A DNA stretch of 64,000 bases from Aerococcus urinaeequi (GCF_001543205.1 NZ_CP014162.1:1054001-1118000); one strand, 5' to 3'. Positions 33,764 through 44,223 are shown, counted from the stretch's first letter. Numbers and translations: made by a program. The notes: generated by a model not told the origin, from the letters alone.

Positions 33764-34528
33764 CTATCCCTTTCTCGTGATAAAGTTGAAATGTCTGCCA
33801 GGTGTTTTGTCTAAGCGATATGAAAAACCATCAACCATTGCTAAAGTATCTTGATCAGACAAACGAATATTGTCTGCCAAAATACCAACACGTTTTAATT
33901 GCTCTGCAACCGTTGCTTGATTGTCGACTAAATATTTTTGGCGTCTATCATCCCAACGAATATAGTCATCCGCATAACTAAGGGCTTTGAATTGATCTGC
34001 CACATCTTGATCTACTTCAAATGATTCTTGGGCGATAGAGGGGCCAAGAATAGCTTTCATATTGCCCATATAGATATCTGGATGCTTTCTTTTAATTTTA
34101 GCGAAAGTCGCAGATACCACGTCTTGAACAGTCCCCTTCCAGCCTGAATGGATAGCCCCAATTAAGCCAGTATCTTCATCATAAAATAATACAGGCACAC
34201 AGTCTGCGGTAAATACACCAATCACAATATTGGGTTCATAAGTAAATAGCGCATCTACGTCATCTATTGCATCATCAGTTGTTTTAGTGCCGCGTCCTTG
34301 GTCGTCAGCTTTAACCTGGTAAGCCTTTTTGGAATGGGTTTGGTTAGCGAAAACAAATTGGTCGGCACCCACCTGTAACGCTTCTGCTAAAGCTTGTCGA
34401 TTAGCGTTAACCAGCGTCGCATCCTCTCCGGTATGTAAGGCTAAATTACCATCTAGCGCTTGGTTGGGGTCTTTTAAGCTTGTACCAGCAGTAATATTTT
34501 CTGGCGTTTCATAAAATTGGACTGTCAT
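33764..34528 (-). CDS. pgeF: PgeF/YfiH family (laccase domain) protein
   Basis: 254-residue zinc enzyme of the multicopper-polyphenol-oxidase-like family. Relatives show purine nucleoside phosphorylase/adenosine deaminase activity, and PgeF edits wrong amino acids in peptidoglycan. The His-Cys-His zinc site is visible as ANQTHSKKAY, FTADCVPVLF and GAIHSGWKGTV. The ATG at 34528 is preceded by AAAGGAT; longer frames have no ribosome site. It is divergent from the M16 protease gene, 124 bases away. Confidence 0.87.
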   Translation of the reverse strand: MTVQFYETPENITAGTSLKDPNQALDGNLALHTGEDATLVNANRQALAEALQVGADQFVFANQTHSKKAYQVKADDQGRGTKTTDDAIDDVDALFTYEPNIVIGVFTADCVPVLFYDEDTGLIGAIHSGWKGTVQDVVSATFAKIKRKHPDIYMGNMKAILGPSIAQESFEVDQDVADQFKALSYADDYIRWDDRRQKYLVDNQATVAEQLKRVGILADNIRLSDQDTLAMVDGFSYRLDKTPGRHFNFITRKG

Positions 34529-34652
34529 GAGAATCATCCTTTCATGGTGCATTTTTTTCTATTATAGCAAACAAGCGGTCTGACTAATAAAGTCCCGCAA
34601 AAACTGTTAAAATAAAAGGAAATAAGAAAATGACCGATAAGGAGATTATTGT

Positions 34653-37577
34653 ATGACAATCAACTTGAAAAAAGGGGACCAAATACACGGTTTTACCCTT
34701 GTAGATAGTCAATTTATTCAAGATGCTAATGCCCAAGTTCACACTTTCGCCCATAAACAATCAGGGGGACAAGTGATTTGGGTGGAAAATGATGACCAAA
34801 ATCGCTCTTTTGGGATAGGGTTTAAAACGCCACCGAAAGATTCAACCGGTGTAGCCCATATCGTGGAGCATTCAGTACTTTCTGGATCGCGTAAATATCC
34901 AGCTAAGGATCCATTTATGACTATGTTGAAAACGTCTATGAATACATTCTTGAATGCTATGACTTTTTCAGATATGACCATTTATCCAGTTTCATCTATG
35001 AATGAGGAAGACTTCCATAATTTAACGGATGTTTATTTAGACGCCGTTTTCTTCCCTAAAATGACCAGCGAAGAAAATATTTTCCGACAAGAAGGATGGC
35101 ATAAAGAGTTATTCGACAAGGACGAGCCAATAATCTATAACGGGGTCGTTTACAATGAAATGCGTGGGGCTTATTCAGACGCAGAACGCATTATTATGCA
35201 AGATGTTACGGCAAATATGCACCCAGGCTCAACCTATGCCCACGAATCAGGCGGTTATCCATACGAAATTCCTGATTTAACATTTGACAATTTCAAACAA
35301 TTCCACGCCGACCACTACCGTCCAGATAACGCCCTTGCCTATGTTTACGGTGACATCGATATCGACCGAACATTAGGTCAAATCAACGGCGATTTCTTCA
35401 GTGAATTCTTGAAAAAAGACCAGCAAGTTCAATTTGACTTGCCAGAAACAAAGGATGGCCACATCGAATACCAGGCCTTTTATGACGCTGATGAACGCAA
35501 GACAGCCGAACATGATTCTTACCTTACCTACATGACTCATGTAGGTGCATCTACAGACTTGACCAATAATTACGTGGCTAATATTTTAAGCGATGCCTTA
35601 ATTGAATCTGAAGCTGCGCCTATACGACAAGCCCTTATCGAAGCTGGGCTAGCGGAAGAAGTTGAAGCCATTGGGTCAGACGGTTACTACCTAGATTTCG
35701 GTCTAGTTCTGAAACAATTCAATCCAGCTAATAAGGACAAGGCCCTTGCTGTAATTAAAGAAACCCTAACTGACCTTGTAGCCAACGGGATTAACCGCGA
35801 CCTACTTGAAGGGGTCATCAACACCCGCGAATTCGCAGCCCGTCAAGCCGGCGGTGCCATGAAGGGGATTACCTATGAAATCCAAATGACCATGGCATGG
35901 CGGTATGGCATGTCTCCGACCGAAGTCCTTCATTTTTCGAAATATTTCGACGATTTAAGAGCGAAATTAGCTACTGACTTCTATGAAGAATGGCTTCAAG
36001 ACAACTTGCTGACGGCAGATGCCAGCTTAGTCGGTATTTATAAACCGAAAGTTGGCTTATTCAAAGAACATGACGACCAACTAGAAGCCAAGTTAGCTGC
36101 TGAAAAAGCCGCAATGACTGACCAAGACATTCAAGCATTAATTCAGGAAAACCAAGCGTTGCGGGTCTACCAAGATACACCAGACACCGATGAAGCCCGT
36201 CAAGCCTTACCAAAGTTAGATATTTCAGATGTACCACGGATAACGCAAGCGATTGCTGAAGAAACATTAGCCGGCCAACAAGGGGTGCCTGTCCTTTTCC
36301 ATGAACAAGACGCATCAGGCATTCGGTATGTACAAATGGCTTACAAATTAGACCATATTGCAGCGGAAGATTTACCTTACGTGAATTATCTAACGATTTT
36401 ATTAGGGTTATTGGACACGGAAAATTATGATTATCGTCAAATGGACATTGAAATGATGAAGGCGACTGCTGGAATTTCTATGCGACCTAAAGTCTTTATT
36501 CGTGAAGGTTCGCAAGATGATTATATGCCAGTCTTGGTGTCATCATTTGCGGCGATTGGTGACCATTCTGCTCGTGGTTTTGAACTATTACAAGATACGA
36601 TGAAATTTACTGACTTTTCTGATAAGGCACGGATTTTAAATGTCTTACAACGGGTGAAATTCAATATGAGTCAGTCGTATGAAGGGGCTGGCCATCGCGT
36701 AGCCATTTCTAGACTACGCTCATTCTACTCACAAGCAGCCAAGTATGAAGACGTCATTTCAGGCCTATCATTCTATGACCACATGACCGACTTAATCGAA
36801 AACTTCTCGACCAAGGCAGATGACTTTATTGCTAAATTGATTGAAGTGAATGGCAAAATGTGGGATCCTCGCATGTTGACAGTTAGTTTAACAGCAGATG
36901 CAGCGGATAAAGCCACATTACTTGAACAAGTTGATCAGTTTATCGATCAAGCTGACCAGACGGATAGCGTTGAACCCGTATCTGTTGAGTTTGATTTAGC
37001 GGGCAACAAGTACCACGAAGCCATTCAAACAAATGGTAACGTCCAATACGTATCCGTAGGTGGTCGCGTGCCAATTGAAGACTACAATGGTCGTTATGTT
37101 GTCTTCGCCAATATCTTATCTAAAGACTACTTACACGAAAATATTCGTGCCAAAGGTGGTGCCTATGGTGCGGGCATCAGTCTAACATCATCCGGTGACG
37201 TTACAACCTATTCATACCGGGACCCGAACGTAGATAAGACAGTAGATGTATATAGTAAGCTACCGGATTTCTTAGCCAATCCAGGACTTAGCCAAGACGA
37301 CCTTGACCAACTTATTATTGGTTCAATGACCGCCTTCCATTATCCATTAACACCAGCCAGTGTGAATAACTTGATGGTGACACGTCACTTTAGAGGCATG
37401 ACCAAAGATATGGTAGATACACGATTAAGCCAGGCATTAGATACCAAAGTTGCGGATCTAGTTGCCTTTAAAGATCAAATCCAAATCGCACTAGACGCAG
37501 ACAACCTAGTCGTCTTTGGTAATAAGCAAAAAATCGACGACTCAACGCAAACATTCAACAACAAACGTACGATTTAA
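34653..37577 (+). CDS. M16C (presequence protease-like) metalloprotease
   Basis: 974-residue cytoplasmic zinc protease with the inverted motif HxxEH in GVAHIVEHSVLSGS near residue 72 and the third ligand Glu in YNGVVYNEMRGAYSD near residue 169. The length and the four-domain clamshell architecture match the PreP/CYM1 group that degrades short peptides; Lactobacillales homologues exist. There is no signal peptide. The C-terminal half includes the conserved RAKGGAYGAGISL and YSYRDPN segments that help bind peptide. It is monocistronic with its own terminator. Confidence 0.9.
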   Translation: MTINLKKGDQIHGFTLVDSQFIQDANAQVHTFAHKQSGGQVIWVENDDQNRSFGIGFKTPPKDSTGVAHIVEHSVLSGSRKYPAKDPFMTMLKTSMNTFLNAMTFSDMTIYPVSSMNEEDFHNLTDVYLDAVFFPKMTSEENIFRQEGWHKELFDKDEPIIYNGVVYNEMRGAYSDAERIIMQDVTANMHPGSTYAHESGGYPYEIPDLTFDNFKQFHADHYRPDNALAYVYGDIDIDRTLGQINGDFFSEFLKKDQQVQFDLPETKDGHIEYQAFYDADERKTAEHDSYLTYMTHVGASTDLTNNYVANILSDALIESEAAPIRQALIEAGLAEEVEAIGSDGYYLDFGLVLKQFNPANKDKALAVIKETLTDLVANGINRDLLEGVINTREFAARQAGGAMKGITYEIQMTMAWRYGMSPTEVLHFSKYFDDLRAKLATDFYEEWLQDNLLTADASLVGIYKPKVGLFKEHDDQLEAKLAAEKAAMTDQDIQALIQENQALRVYQDTPDTDEARQALPKLDISDVPRITQAIAEETLAGQQGVPVLFHEQDASGIRYVQMAYKLDHIAAEDLPYVNYLTILLGLLDTENYDYRQMDIEMMKATAGISMRPKVFIREGSQDDYMPVLVSSFAAIGDHSARGFELLQDTMKFTDFSDKARILNVLQRVKFNMSQSYEGAGHRVAISRLRSFYSQAAKYEDVISGLSFYDHMTDLIENFSTKADDFIAKLIEVNGKMWDPRMLTVSLTADAADKATLLEQVDQFIDQADQTDSVEPVSVEFDLAGNKYHEAIQTNGNVQYVSVGGRVPIEDYNGRYVVFANILSKDYLHENIRAKGGAYGAGISLTSSGDVTTYSYRDPNVDKTVDVYSKLPDFLANPGLSQDDLDQLIIGSMTAFHYPLTPASVNNLMVTRHFRGMTKDMVDTRLSQALDTKVADLVAFKDQIQIALDADNLVVFGNKQKIDDSTQTFNNKRTI

Positions 37578-37590
37578 GCAAAAAAATTAA

Positions 37591-37640
37591 AAGAGAGAAA
37601 AAAGATTTCACTTCGAAATCTTTTTTCTCTCTTTATTTAG
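37591..37640 (+). terminator. terminator after the M16C gene
   Basis: AGAGAGAAAAAAGATTTC pairs with GAAATCTTTTTTCTCTCT around a 5-base loop, followed by T-rich sequence. Confidence 0.85.
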
Positions 37641-37755
37641 TTAATTGAGATTTGTATTGTCCCAGTCTCATCTCAATATTCAAAAGATAATATTCCACGG
37701 CATACAATAAGAATAACAAATAAATAGTTTATTTAGAAAATGTTATTCATTTTGC

Positions 37756-37947
37756 TTATTGAAGTCCTAGTGCTTCACCAAATGTGAGTGCAACAAAGGC
37801 CAAGAGTAATAAGAAGCCACCGACCACTTTTAAACGGGCTTGCTGGGCAGCAGTCATACCTTCAGGGGTTTGCCCCTTCCAGACAATATATACGTTGACT
37901 AAAATACATAAAATGGCAAAGATCGTTCCGACTAAATAACGGCTCAT
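37756..37947 (-). CDS. 63-residue membrane protein
   Basis: Two hydrophobic helices (about residues 5-23 and 41-58) joined by a polar loop (KGQTPEGMTAAQQARLK). GGAG precedes the ATG at 37947, and it follows the secreted protein gene by 14 bases, so the two are cotranscribed. The general look matches small conserved membrane proteins of lactic acid bacteria; I cannot assign a function. Confidence 0.72.
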   Translation of the reverse strand: MSRYLVGTIFAILCILVNVYIVWKGQTPEGMTAAQQARLKVVGGFLLLLAFVALTFGEALGLQ

Positions 37948-37961
37948 ATAAGCTCCTTTAA

Positions 37962-38633
37962 CTATAATTGTGACAATTTCACTTCGATGGAAGTTGTTAC
38001 GGCTTGATTATTGATACGACTAGTCCCAGAAACGGTCCACTCGATGGATTTAATTTCATTCGTATAACGGTCAGTCACCAATTGAATTTGGTGGGCAGCG
38101 TCGTTGTTGTAAGACTCACTCACAATACCATTCAATAAATTGTTTAATTGCTGATTTTCCCCAGAGAAAGAAACGGTTTGATCACTTAAAGAACCGGTCC
38201 ATTCACCGATCGTATCAAGCGTCGTTAATATACTGTGGATTTGACTAAGAGATAAGACATTTAAACGGTCCAAGTGAGAGTCATTGGTTAAACTTTGTTG
38301 CCATTCGCTACCATTTTCCTTGTAGGTAGATTGGGCGTCGTGCGTTTCAACTTGTAAGATGGCATCATCACTGCCAGAAGCAAGATTTTTTTGAATAAGT
38401 GTTCCAGAAAAGTTATCAGCATTATCATAAGAAAGGGTCGACATAACTGTTTCAGTATTTGCGGGTTCAGTAGTTACCTGTTCGATGGTCGTAGATTGCT
38501 TGTAGGATTGGGTTTCAGTTAAAGTTTCATTGACCGCATTACCTAATTCTGTTGACGATTCACGCGCTTCAACGTGGTTACCAACTAGTAACATGATGCT
38601 CGCCAATAAAACCCATTTAAATAGTTTTCGCAT
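37962..38633 (-). CDS. secreted protein of unknown function (DUF6612-like)
   Basis: 223 residues with a Sec signal peptide (MRKLFKWVLLASIMLLVG, cleavage expected near HVEA). The mature part is rich in Thr, Ser and Asn and looks beta-stranded, with an alternating pattern ending GTSRINNQAVTTSIEVKLSQL. This pattern, in which repeated strands describe test-like attributes of an LolA/LppX-type half-barrel, resembles DUF6612 but I am not certain. No lipobox. The ATG at 38633 is used because it starts the signal peptide cleanly. It is followed by a 63-residue membrane protein gene. Confidence 0.65.
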   Translation of the reverse strand: MRKLFKWVLLASIMLLVGNHVEARESSTELGNAVNETLTETQSYKQSTTIEQVTTEPANTETVMSTLSYDNADNFSGTLIQKNLASGSDDAILQVETHDAQSTYKENGSEWQQSLTNDSHLDRLNVLSLSQIHSILTTLDTIGEWTGSLSDQTVSFSGENQQLNNLLNGIVSESYNNDAAHQIQLVTDRYTNEIKSIEWTVSGTSRINNQAVTTSIEVKLSQL

Positions 38634-39056
38634 TTCAGGCACCCTTTATATTTATATTTTAAGTAGTTCGAAGATTGGGAATGTTTATGACGCTATACGT
38701 CAAAGGTGATTTCACCTAATATCTCTATTCTATAGAACTTTTGTGAAGATTTAAAGAGCAATCGTTTAAAATATCACATTAATTTCCCTTGATTTCAACC
38801 ACTTGAAAGGGGTCACAGATTTTGAAAAATTATTTGCAGTATTTTGCTGATTTATGACTTATAAACTAGTAAGGGCTTTAAAAAAATACTAATACGATAG
38901 CTTGGCCAACCTAAAATTATCTCATTGAAGAAACTTTCGGTATAATAACTGTAATGTGATATTGAATCTAATCAATCCACAAAGCAAGAAACTGAAATAA
39001 AGTCGTGAAAAAATAGGGATAGACATTAAGATTAGGCGAAAGCGAGGGCTAATGAT
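38634..39056. other. 423-base intergenic region before the amylase gene
   Basis: Holds two small inverted repeats (GACG/CGTC at 38689-38701 and AGGTGA/TCACCT at 38704-38717) near the start of the secreted-protein gene, and a TATAAT at 38941-38946 without a good -35 that may serve the amylase gene. No cre site with a good match was seen. Confidence 0.5.
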
Positions 39057-40655
39057 ATGGTGATGAACGGTGTATTAATGCAATATTTTGAGTGGGACTT
39101 GCCTGATGATGGTAGCTTATGGAAAAAGTTAGCGGAAGATGCAGAACACTTGGCATCAATTGGGATTTCTCATGTGTGGATGCCACCAGCAACTAAAGGT
39201 CAATCGAGTAACGACGTTGGTTACGGGACTTACGACTTATTTGATATTGGGGAATTTGATCAAAAAGGGACGGTTCGTACCAAATACGGGACCCGCGCAG
39301 AATATCAAGCGGCAATTGATGCCTTACATGAACAGGATATTTGGGTGCTAGCGGATGCCGTTTTAAACCATAAGGGTGGGGCTGATGAAACGGAAGTATT
39401 CCAAGCCTATCCAATGAACCCAACAAATCGACAAGAAAAGCTTGGTGAAGCTCGAGATATTGAAGGGTGGACCAAATTTACTTTTCCAGGTCGAAATGGT
39501 GAATACTCAGACTTTATTTGGGATTTTAACTGCTTCTCTGGGACTGATTTTGACCAAAGAACAGGTGAAAGTGGCATCTTTATGATTAAAGGTGAGAATA
39601 AAGGTTGGGCAGATGATGAAGCAGTGGACGGAGAGAATGGTAACTTCGACTACTTGATGTTTGCAGATATTGATTATGGTAATCCTTATGTTCGAGAAGA
39701 AGTCTTAAAATGGGCGCGTTGGTATTTAGATTCTTTTAATTTAAATGGCTTTAGAATGGATGCCTTAAAACATATCGATTTTGCTTTTATCGACCAGCTA
39801 ATATCTGCTTTACGAGAAAATAATCCAGATATTTATGTTGTAGGGGAATACTGGCAAAGTAATACCGGTGTACTTTTCGATTATTTAACGGAAACGGATT
39901 ATCAAATTGACCTATTTGATGTGGCCTTACATCAACGTTTTAAACAAGCGGCGACTTCTTGGGATCAATTTGATATGGGATCACTGCTTGAGGGATCATT
40001 ATTAAAAGATAGACCTGATCTAGCTGTGCCTTTTGTCGACAACCACGACTCACAACCAGGGCAATCCCTTGAATCTTGGGTGGACGAATGGTTTAAACCC
40101 ATTGCTTATGGGGTGATTTTGCTGCACCAATCCGGCCTACCAGCTATTTTCTACGGAGATTATTACGGTATTGAAAGTATCGACTACAAAGGTTTCCAAG
40201 AGACCTTAGATAAGCTTTTAGCCTTAAGACAGGAAAATGCCTATGGTGATCAACATGATTATTTTGACCATAAAAATTGTATCGGTTATACCCGAACTGG
40301 CGATGATGAACATCCAGATGGACTCGCTTTTATCGCAACCAATGGTGAACAGGCGAAGAAGCGTATGTATGTAGGAGAACTTCATGTAGGAGAAGAGTGG
40401 GTAGACGCGATGGGTGAAATTGAAGGATCGGTAACCATTGAAGAGGATGGTACTGGTGTATTTAAAGTACATGCTGGGTCAATGTCCGTTTGGGTCAACA
40501 AGTCTGATGCAGAGCATATTGACGGTGAAGCAGATGAAGATTTTGAAGATACTAGCTATCTTGGAGAAACCCCTACTGAAGAACTGGCTGATCCGGATGT
40601 AGAAGCAGCACAAGTGGAAGATGGGGAAGTGGTTGCTGCTGACCAGAGCGAGTAA
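39057..40655 (+). CDS. cytoplasmic alpha-amylase (GH13)
   Basis: 532-residue glycoside hydrolase of the liquefying-amylase type (GH13_5). It hydrolyses internal alpha-1,4 bonds of maltodextrins. No signal peptide is present, so it is intracellular. Visible regions: VLADAVLNHKGGAD (region I), GFRMDALKHI with the nucleophile Asp near residue 231, VVGEYW with the acid/base Glu near residue 261, and FVDNHDSQPG with the third Asp near residue 328. After the usual C-domain there is an acidic tail of about 45 residues (DEDFEDTSYLGETPTEEL and on) that the family lacks. GCGAGG lies before the ATG. Confidence 0.9.
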   Translation: MVMNGVLMQYFEWDLPDDGSLWKKLAEDAEHLASIGISHVWMPPATKGQSSNDVGYGTYDLFDIGEFDQKGTVRTKYGTRAEYQAAIDALHEQDIWVLADAVLNHKGGADETEVFQAYPMNPTNRQEKLGEARDIEGWTKFTFPGRNGEYSDFIWDFNCFSGTDFDQRTGESGIFMIKGENKGWADDEAVDGENGNFDYLMFADIDYGNPYVREEVLKWARWYLDSFNLNGFRMDALKHIDFAFIDQLISALRENNPDIYVVGEYWQSNTGVLFDYLTETDYQIDLFDVALHQRFKQAATSWDQFDMGSLLEGSLLKDRPDLAVPFVDNHDSQPGQSLESWVDEWFKPIAYGVILLHQSGLPAIFYGDYYGIESIDYKGFQETLDKLLALRQENAYGDQHDYFDHKNCIGYTRTGDDEHPDGLAFIATNGEQAKKRMYVGELHVGEEWVDAMGEIEGSVTIEEDGTGVFKVHAGSMSVWVNKSDAEHIDGEADEDFEDTSYLGETPTEELADPDVEAAQVEDGEVVAADQSE

Positions 40656-40682
40656 GTAACACTGAATCCACATGGTCTAACG

Positions 40683-40711
40683 TTTAGAAATCTGCTAATC
40701 AATGGTACAAT
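40683..40711 (+). promoter_or_regulatory. possible dut promoter
   Basis: TACAAT at 40706-40711 with a weak TTTAGA 17 bases upstream (40683-40688), just before the dUTPase gene. Confidence 0.4.
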
Positions 40712-40757
40712 AGGTCAGTAAAATTCAAGTATGCGTAGTAAAGGATGGAATTTGTTT

Positions 40758-41297
40758 ATGACAGTAGAGAATACACGAGGATTTGAGAAAATCTCGGCCT
40801 ATGCGAATGATGAGGCAATTACATTACCAAGACGTTCAACAACCCTATCGGCTGGCTACGATATCGCAGCGGCTGAAGATATTGTTGTGCCGGCAATGTG
40901 GAAGACTGGTGTGAAGCATGTGCTAAAAGACCTCGCTCATTTAAATGTAGCAGGTGAAGTAGACGAAAGTGCTATGAAACCAGTGCTAGTGCCAACAGGT
41001 TTAAAAGCTTATATGGGCGAGAATGAATACTTACAATTAGCTTGTCGGTCTTCAAACCCGCTTAAACGTGGGCTTTCATTACCTAATGGAGTAGGTATAG
41101 TTGATGCAGATTACTACAATAATGAAAATAATGAAGGTCATTTATTTGTTCAATTAGTAAACTTTGGTTTACGTGACGTTCAAATTAAAAAAGGTGAGCG
41201 TATTGCTCAAGGGATTTTCCTTTCTTTCTTAACGACTGCTGATGACCAGCCAAGTGATCAAGTGCGTGCAGGTGGTTTTGGCTCTTCCGGTCAATAA
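40758..41297 (+). CDS. dut: dUTP diphosphatase
   Basis: 179-residue trimeric dUTPase that removes dUTP and makes dUMP for thymidylate synthesis. The conserved motifs run in order: SAGYDIAAAED (motif 1), CRSSNPLKRGLSLPNGVGIVDADYY (motifs 2-3; key residues RSS and GVGIVDADY) and KGERIAQGIF (motif 4), with AGGFGSSGQ as the C-terminal glycine-rich motif 5. It is longer than the enteric enzyme because of an insertion between motifs 1 and 2, as in other Lactobacillales. The ATG at 40758 is used; an in-frame ATG at 40731 precedes the AAGGA site and is unlikely. Confidence 0.88.
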   Translation: MTVENTRGFEKISAYANDEAITLPRRSTTLSAGYDIAAAEDIVVPAMWKTGVKHVLKDLAHLNVAGEVDESAMKPVLVPTGLKAYMGENEYLQLACRSSNPLKRGLSLPNGVGIVDADYYNNENNEGHLFVQLVNFGLRDVQIKKGERIAQGIFLSFLTTADDQPSDQVRAGGFGSSGQ

Positions 41298-41344
41298 TAG
41301 TCAGTTGCCATTTTTCAAATAAATAGAAAGGAGTGAAGTCCAAT

Positions 41345-42727
41345 ATGGCGAAGAAAACGACAACGAGATATGTGTGTCAGGCTTGTGGTTATGAGAGTGT
41401 TCAGTTCTATGGCAAGTGTCCAAATTGTGGGGCTTGGAACCAAATGGAAGAGGAACGCTTATATGGGAAGACTATTGCTCATCCTGAAACCCGCGTTGGA
41501 CAAGCCAATTCAAGCCGGATGAAGCCACAAAAATTAGCGGCGGTTAAAGGGGAAGAAACCCCGCGTATCCAAACCCAATTAGGCGAATTAAATCGCGTCT
41601 TAGGTGGCGGAGTGGTGCAAGGTTCGCTGGTTTTAATTGGTGGTGACCCAGGGATTGGGAAGTCAACCTTAATGCTACAGGTATCAGCTGAATTGCATCA
41701 GAGTGCTGGGCCAGTTTTATATGTGTCCGGAGAGGAATCGATGCATCAAATCAAGCTACGAGCAGACCGACTAGGATTTGAAGGTGCAGATTTCTATGTT
41801 TATGCAGAAACTGATATGGCGGCTATTCAAGATGCCATTTATGACTTACAACCGCGCTTTGTAGTGATTGACTCTATTCAAACTATGACCCACGAGGATG
41901 CGACATCAACGGCTGGATCAGTTGGCCAAGTCCGCCAAACGACAGCAGAGTTAATGAAATTAGCGAAGTCACAAAATATCGGTATTTTTATCGTTGGCCA
42001 TGTGACGAAAGAAGGAAACATTGCTGGACCGCGTATTCTAGAACACATGGTGGATACTGTACTGTATTTTGAAGGTGAGAAGCATGATACTTTCAGGATT
42101 TTACGGGCAGTGAAGAACCGGTTTGGGTCAACCAATGAAATAGGTGTCTTTGACATGCAACAAGACGGCCTGCATGAAGTCGCTAACCCTTCCGAACTCT
42201 TCTTAGAAGAAAGACTAGCTGGCACTAATGGATCAGCAGTTGTTGCTTCGATGGAAGGAACACGACCGATTTTAACGGAAATTCAAGCGCTACTTACACC
42301 TACCTCATTTGGGAATGCCCGTAGAACAGCTTCTGGCTTAGATTATTCACGGGTATCACTAATTATGGCTGTACTTGAGAAGAGAGCCGGTTTAATGCTT
42401 CAAAATCAAGATGCCTACCTCAAATCAACTGGTGGCGTCCGTTTAGATGAACCAGCGATTGACCTGGCTATCGCTGTAGCTGTGGCTTCTTCATACCGAG
42501 AAAAAGAAACCAAACCAACTGATTGTTTCATTGGAGAAATTGGTTTGACTGGTGAAATTAGACGGGTAACAAGAATTGCGGAACGTGTTCAAGAAGCTGA
42601 AAAACTAGGTTTTGAGCGTATTTTTATCCCAAAAAATGCGATATCAGGTTTAACTGGCAAACAAAAAATACAAGTAGTTGGTGTAACTACTGTAAGAGAA
42701 GTGTTAAATACGATTTTTCCAAAATAG
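41345..42727 (+). CDS. radA: DNA repair protein RadA
   Basis: 460-residue RecA-like helicase that processes recombination intermediates. The N-terminal zinc finger [19 protein letters not shown] is at residues 10-28, Walker [11 protein letters not shown] near residue 96, the RadA-specific [11 protein letters not shown] near residue 252, and a C-terminal Lon-protease-like domain ([18 protein letters not shown]). AAAGGAG precedes the ATG at 41345. It follows dut by 47 bases and a strong terminator lies after it. Confidence 0.95.
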   Translation: MAKKTTTRYVCQACGYESVQFYGKCPNCGAWNQMEEERLYGKTIAHPETRVGQANSSRMKPQKLAAVKGEETPRIQTQLGELNRVLGGGVVQGSLVLIGGDPGIGKSTLMLQVSAELHQSAGPVLYVSGEESMHQIKLRADRLGFEGADFYVYAETDMAAIQDAIYDLQPRFVVIDSIQTMTHEDATSTAGSVGQVRQTTAELMKLAKSQNIGIFIVGHVTKEGNIAGPRILEHMVDTVLYFEGEKHDTFRILRAVKNRFGSTNEIGVFDMQQDGLHEVANPSELFLEERLAGTNGSAVVASMEGTRPILTEIQALLTPTSFGNARRTASGLDYSRVSLIMAVLEKRAGLMLQNQDAYLKSTGGVRLDEPAIDLAIAVAVASSYREKETKPTDCFIGEIGLTGEIRRVTRIAERVQEAEKLGFERIFIPKNAISGLTGKQKIQVVGVTTVREVLNTIFPK

Positions 42728-42737
42728 ATAAATACTG

Positions 42738-42777
42738 GAGAGTTTGGACTGAATGGTAGCCAAACTCTCTTTTTTTC
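42738..42777 (+). terminator. terminator after radA
   Basis: GAGAGTTTGG (42738-42747) pairs with CCAAACTCTC (42760-42769), followed by seven T residues. Confidence 0.92.
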
Positions 42778-42846
42778 TCGAATATGAGCCATATGTTAAT
42801 TTCAGGTTAAGATTATAAATACTAGACTGTATTTTAAGTAAGCTTA

Positions 42847-42875
42847 TTGTGTAAATGTAAACAAAAAGTTATACT
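42847..42875 (+). promoter_or_regulatory. yacL promoter
   Basis: TTGTGT (42847-42852) and TATACT (42870-42875) with a 17-base spacer. Confidence 0.65.
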
Positions 42876-42943
42876 ATAAAAAGCGGTAGTATGGTAAAGA
42901 AACCGCTTCAAAATGTATTTTTTTAGAAAAGGAGGTGAATAAA

Positions 42944-44137
42944 ATGAACGAAAGATTTTGGAAAATATTGTCTCGCGTGCTCATTGTGATATTAGGATCT
43001 TCAATAGGTTATTATGTATTACCGTTACTTTGGGACATGGTCAATATCAATATTAGCTTTTTCTATCATCCATTGTTTAACATCGTACTTGGTGCAATTA
43101 TTCTTTTTCTTATTTACGGATTAACACAGCCTTTATTGATGCGTTTTATTCGCAATATCGAACGTGACATGCGTCAGTTATCGATCGAAAAGGTTTTAGT
43201 TTCTGCAGTAGGTGTTATTATTGGACTAGTTTTAGCTTGGTTAATCAACATTCCCTTAGTGGCGATTGGTTGGCCATTCATTTCAAATATCTTGCCAATT
43301 GTCTTAACTATTGTCTTAGGTGTATTAGGTTTTTATATCTTCTCTAATAAGAGTGCTGAAATTATGGAAATGCTTACCCGTTTTCCGCAGGTGAGACGTA
43401 GTGAATCAACGGATACGGCTATTACTGAAGATGTACAATCAGATAAGGAAACACATGAAAGTGACTTATCAACTCACTCAGAAGGCCTTGATATGTATAC
43501 AGATGCCTTACTATCACTTAGACAAGCTGCGGATGAGGCTTACCAACCCTATAAGATTTTAGATACATCAGTGATTATCGATGGACGGATTTTAGATGTC
43601 TTAAAAGCCGGATTTATCGAAGGCGTAATAGTGGTACCCAACTTTGTCTTGAAAGAATTACAATACATTGCAGATTCAGCAGACTCATTGAAGCGAGTTC
43701 GTGGCCGTCGCGGTTTGGATATTTTAAATCAAATCCAAGCGCTAGATGACGTGGTTGTTGATTTCTACGCCGGCGATTTTGATGATGAATCGGAAGTAGA
43801 CTTAAAATTATTGCGTCTAGCCAAATTAGTTGATGGTGTTGTGGTAACCAATGATTATAACTTGAATAAAGTGAGTCAATTCCACAAGATTAAAGTATTA
43901 AACATTAATGAGTTAGCTAATTCATTGAAATCTGTTGTGATTCCTGGCGAAACGATTTCTGTACATATTGTAAAAGCTGGTACAGAGCGCCAACAAGGGG
44001 TTGCCTACATGGACGACGGTACGATGATTGTTGTTGAAGAAGGGAAACATCATATTGATGAGACCCTTTCAGTAGAGATTACCTCAGCTATTCAAACTAA
44101 TGCAGGACGCATGGTCTTTGCCAAAATAGCTGACTAG
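42944..44137 (+). CDS. yacL: PIN-TRAM membrane protein YacL
   Basis: 397 residues. Four N-terminal membrane helices (about 10-140) are followed by an acidic linker, a PIN nuclease-like domain starting ILDTSVIIDGRILDVLKAG near residue 205, and a C-terminal TRAM RNA-binding domain (about 330-395). It lies between radA and gltX, an order conserved in Firmicutes. The ATG at 42944 is preceded by an AAAAGGAGG site; a GTG at 42935 overlaps that site. The exact substrate is unknown, but PIN domains are usually RNases. Confidence 0.9.
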   Translation: MNERFWKILSRVLIVILGSSIGYYVLPLLWDMVNINISFFYHPLFNIVLGAIILFLIYGLTQPLLMRFIRNIERDMRQLSIEKVLVSAVGVIIGLVLAWLINIPLVAIGWPFISNILPIVLTIVLGVLGFYIFSNKSAEIMEMLTRFPQVRRSESTDTAITEDVQSDKETHESDLSTHSEGLDMYTDALLSLRQAADEAYQPYKILDTSVIIDGRILDVLKAGFIEGVIVVPNFVLKELQYIADSADSLKRVRGRRGLDILNQIQALDDVVVDFYAGDFDDESEVDLKLLRLAKLVDGVVVTNDYNLNKVSQFHKIKVLNINELANSLKSVVIPGETISVHIVKAGTERQQGVAYMDDGTMIVVEEGKHHIDETLSVEITSAIQTNAGRMVFAKIAD

Positions 44138-44163
44138 ATATATAATTATAATGATGGAAAATT

Positions 44164-44192
44164 AGGTTGGTATTTTTACCAGCCTATTTTGA
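44164..44192 (+). terminator. hairpin between yacL and gltX
   Basis: TAGGTTGGTA pairs with TACCAGCCTA across a T-rich loop and is followed by TTTTG. It could end yacL transcription or attenuate gltX. Confidence 0.6.
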
Positions 44193-44223
44193 TTGAAAGC
44201 ACAAGATAAAAGGAGAAATCAAC

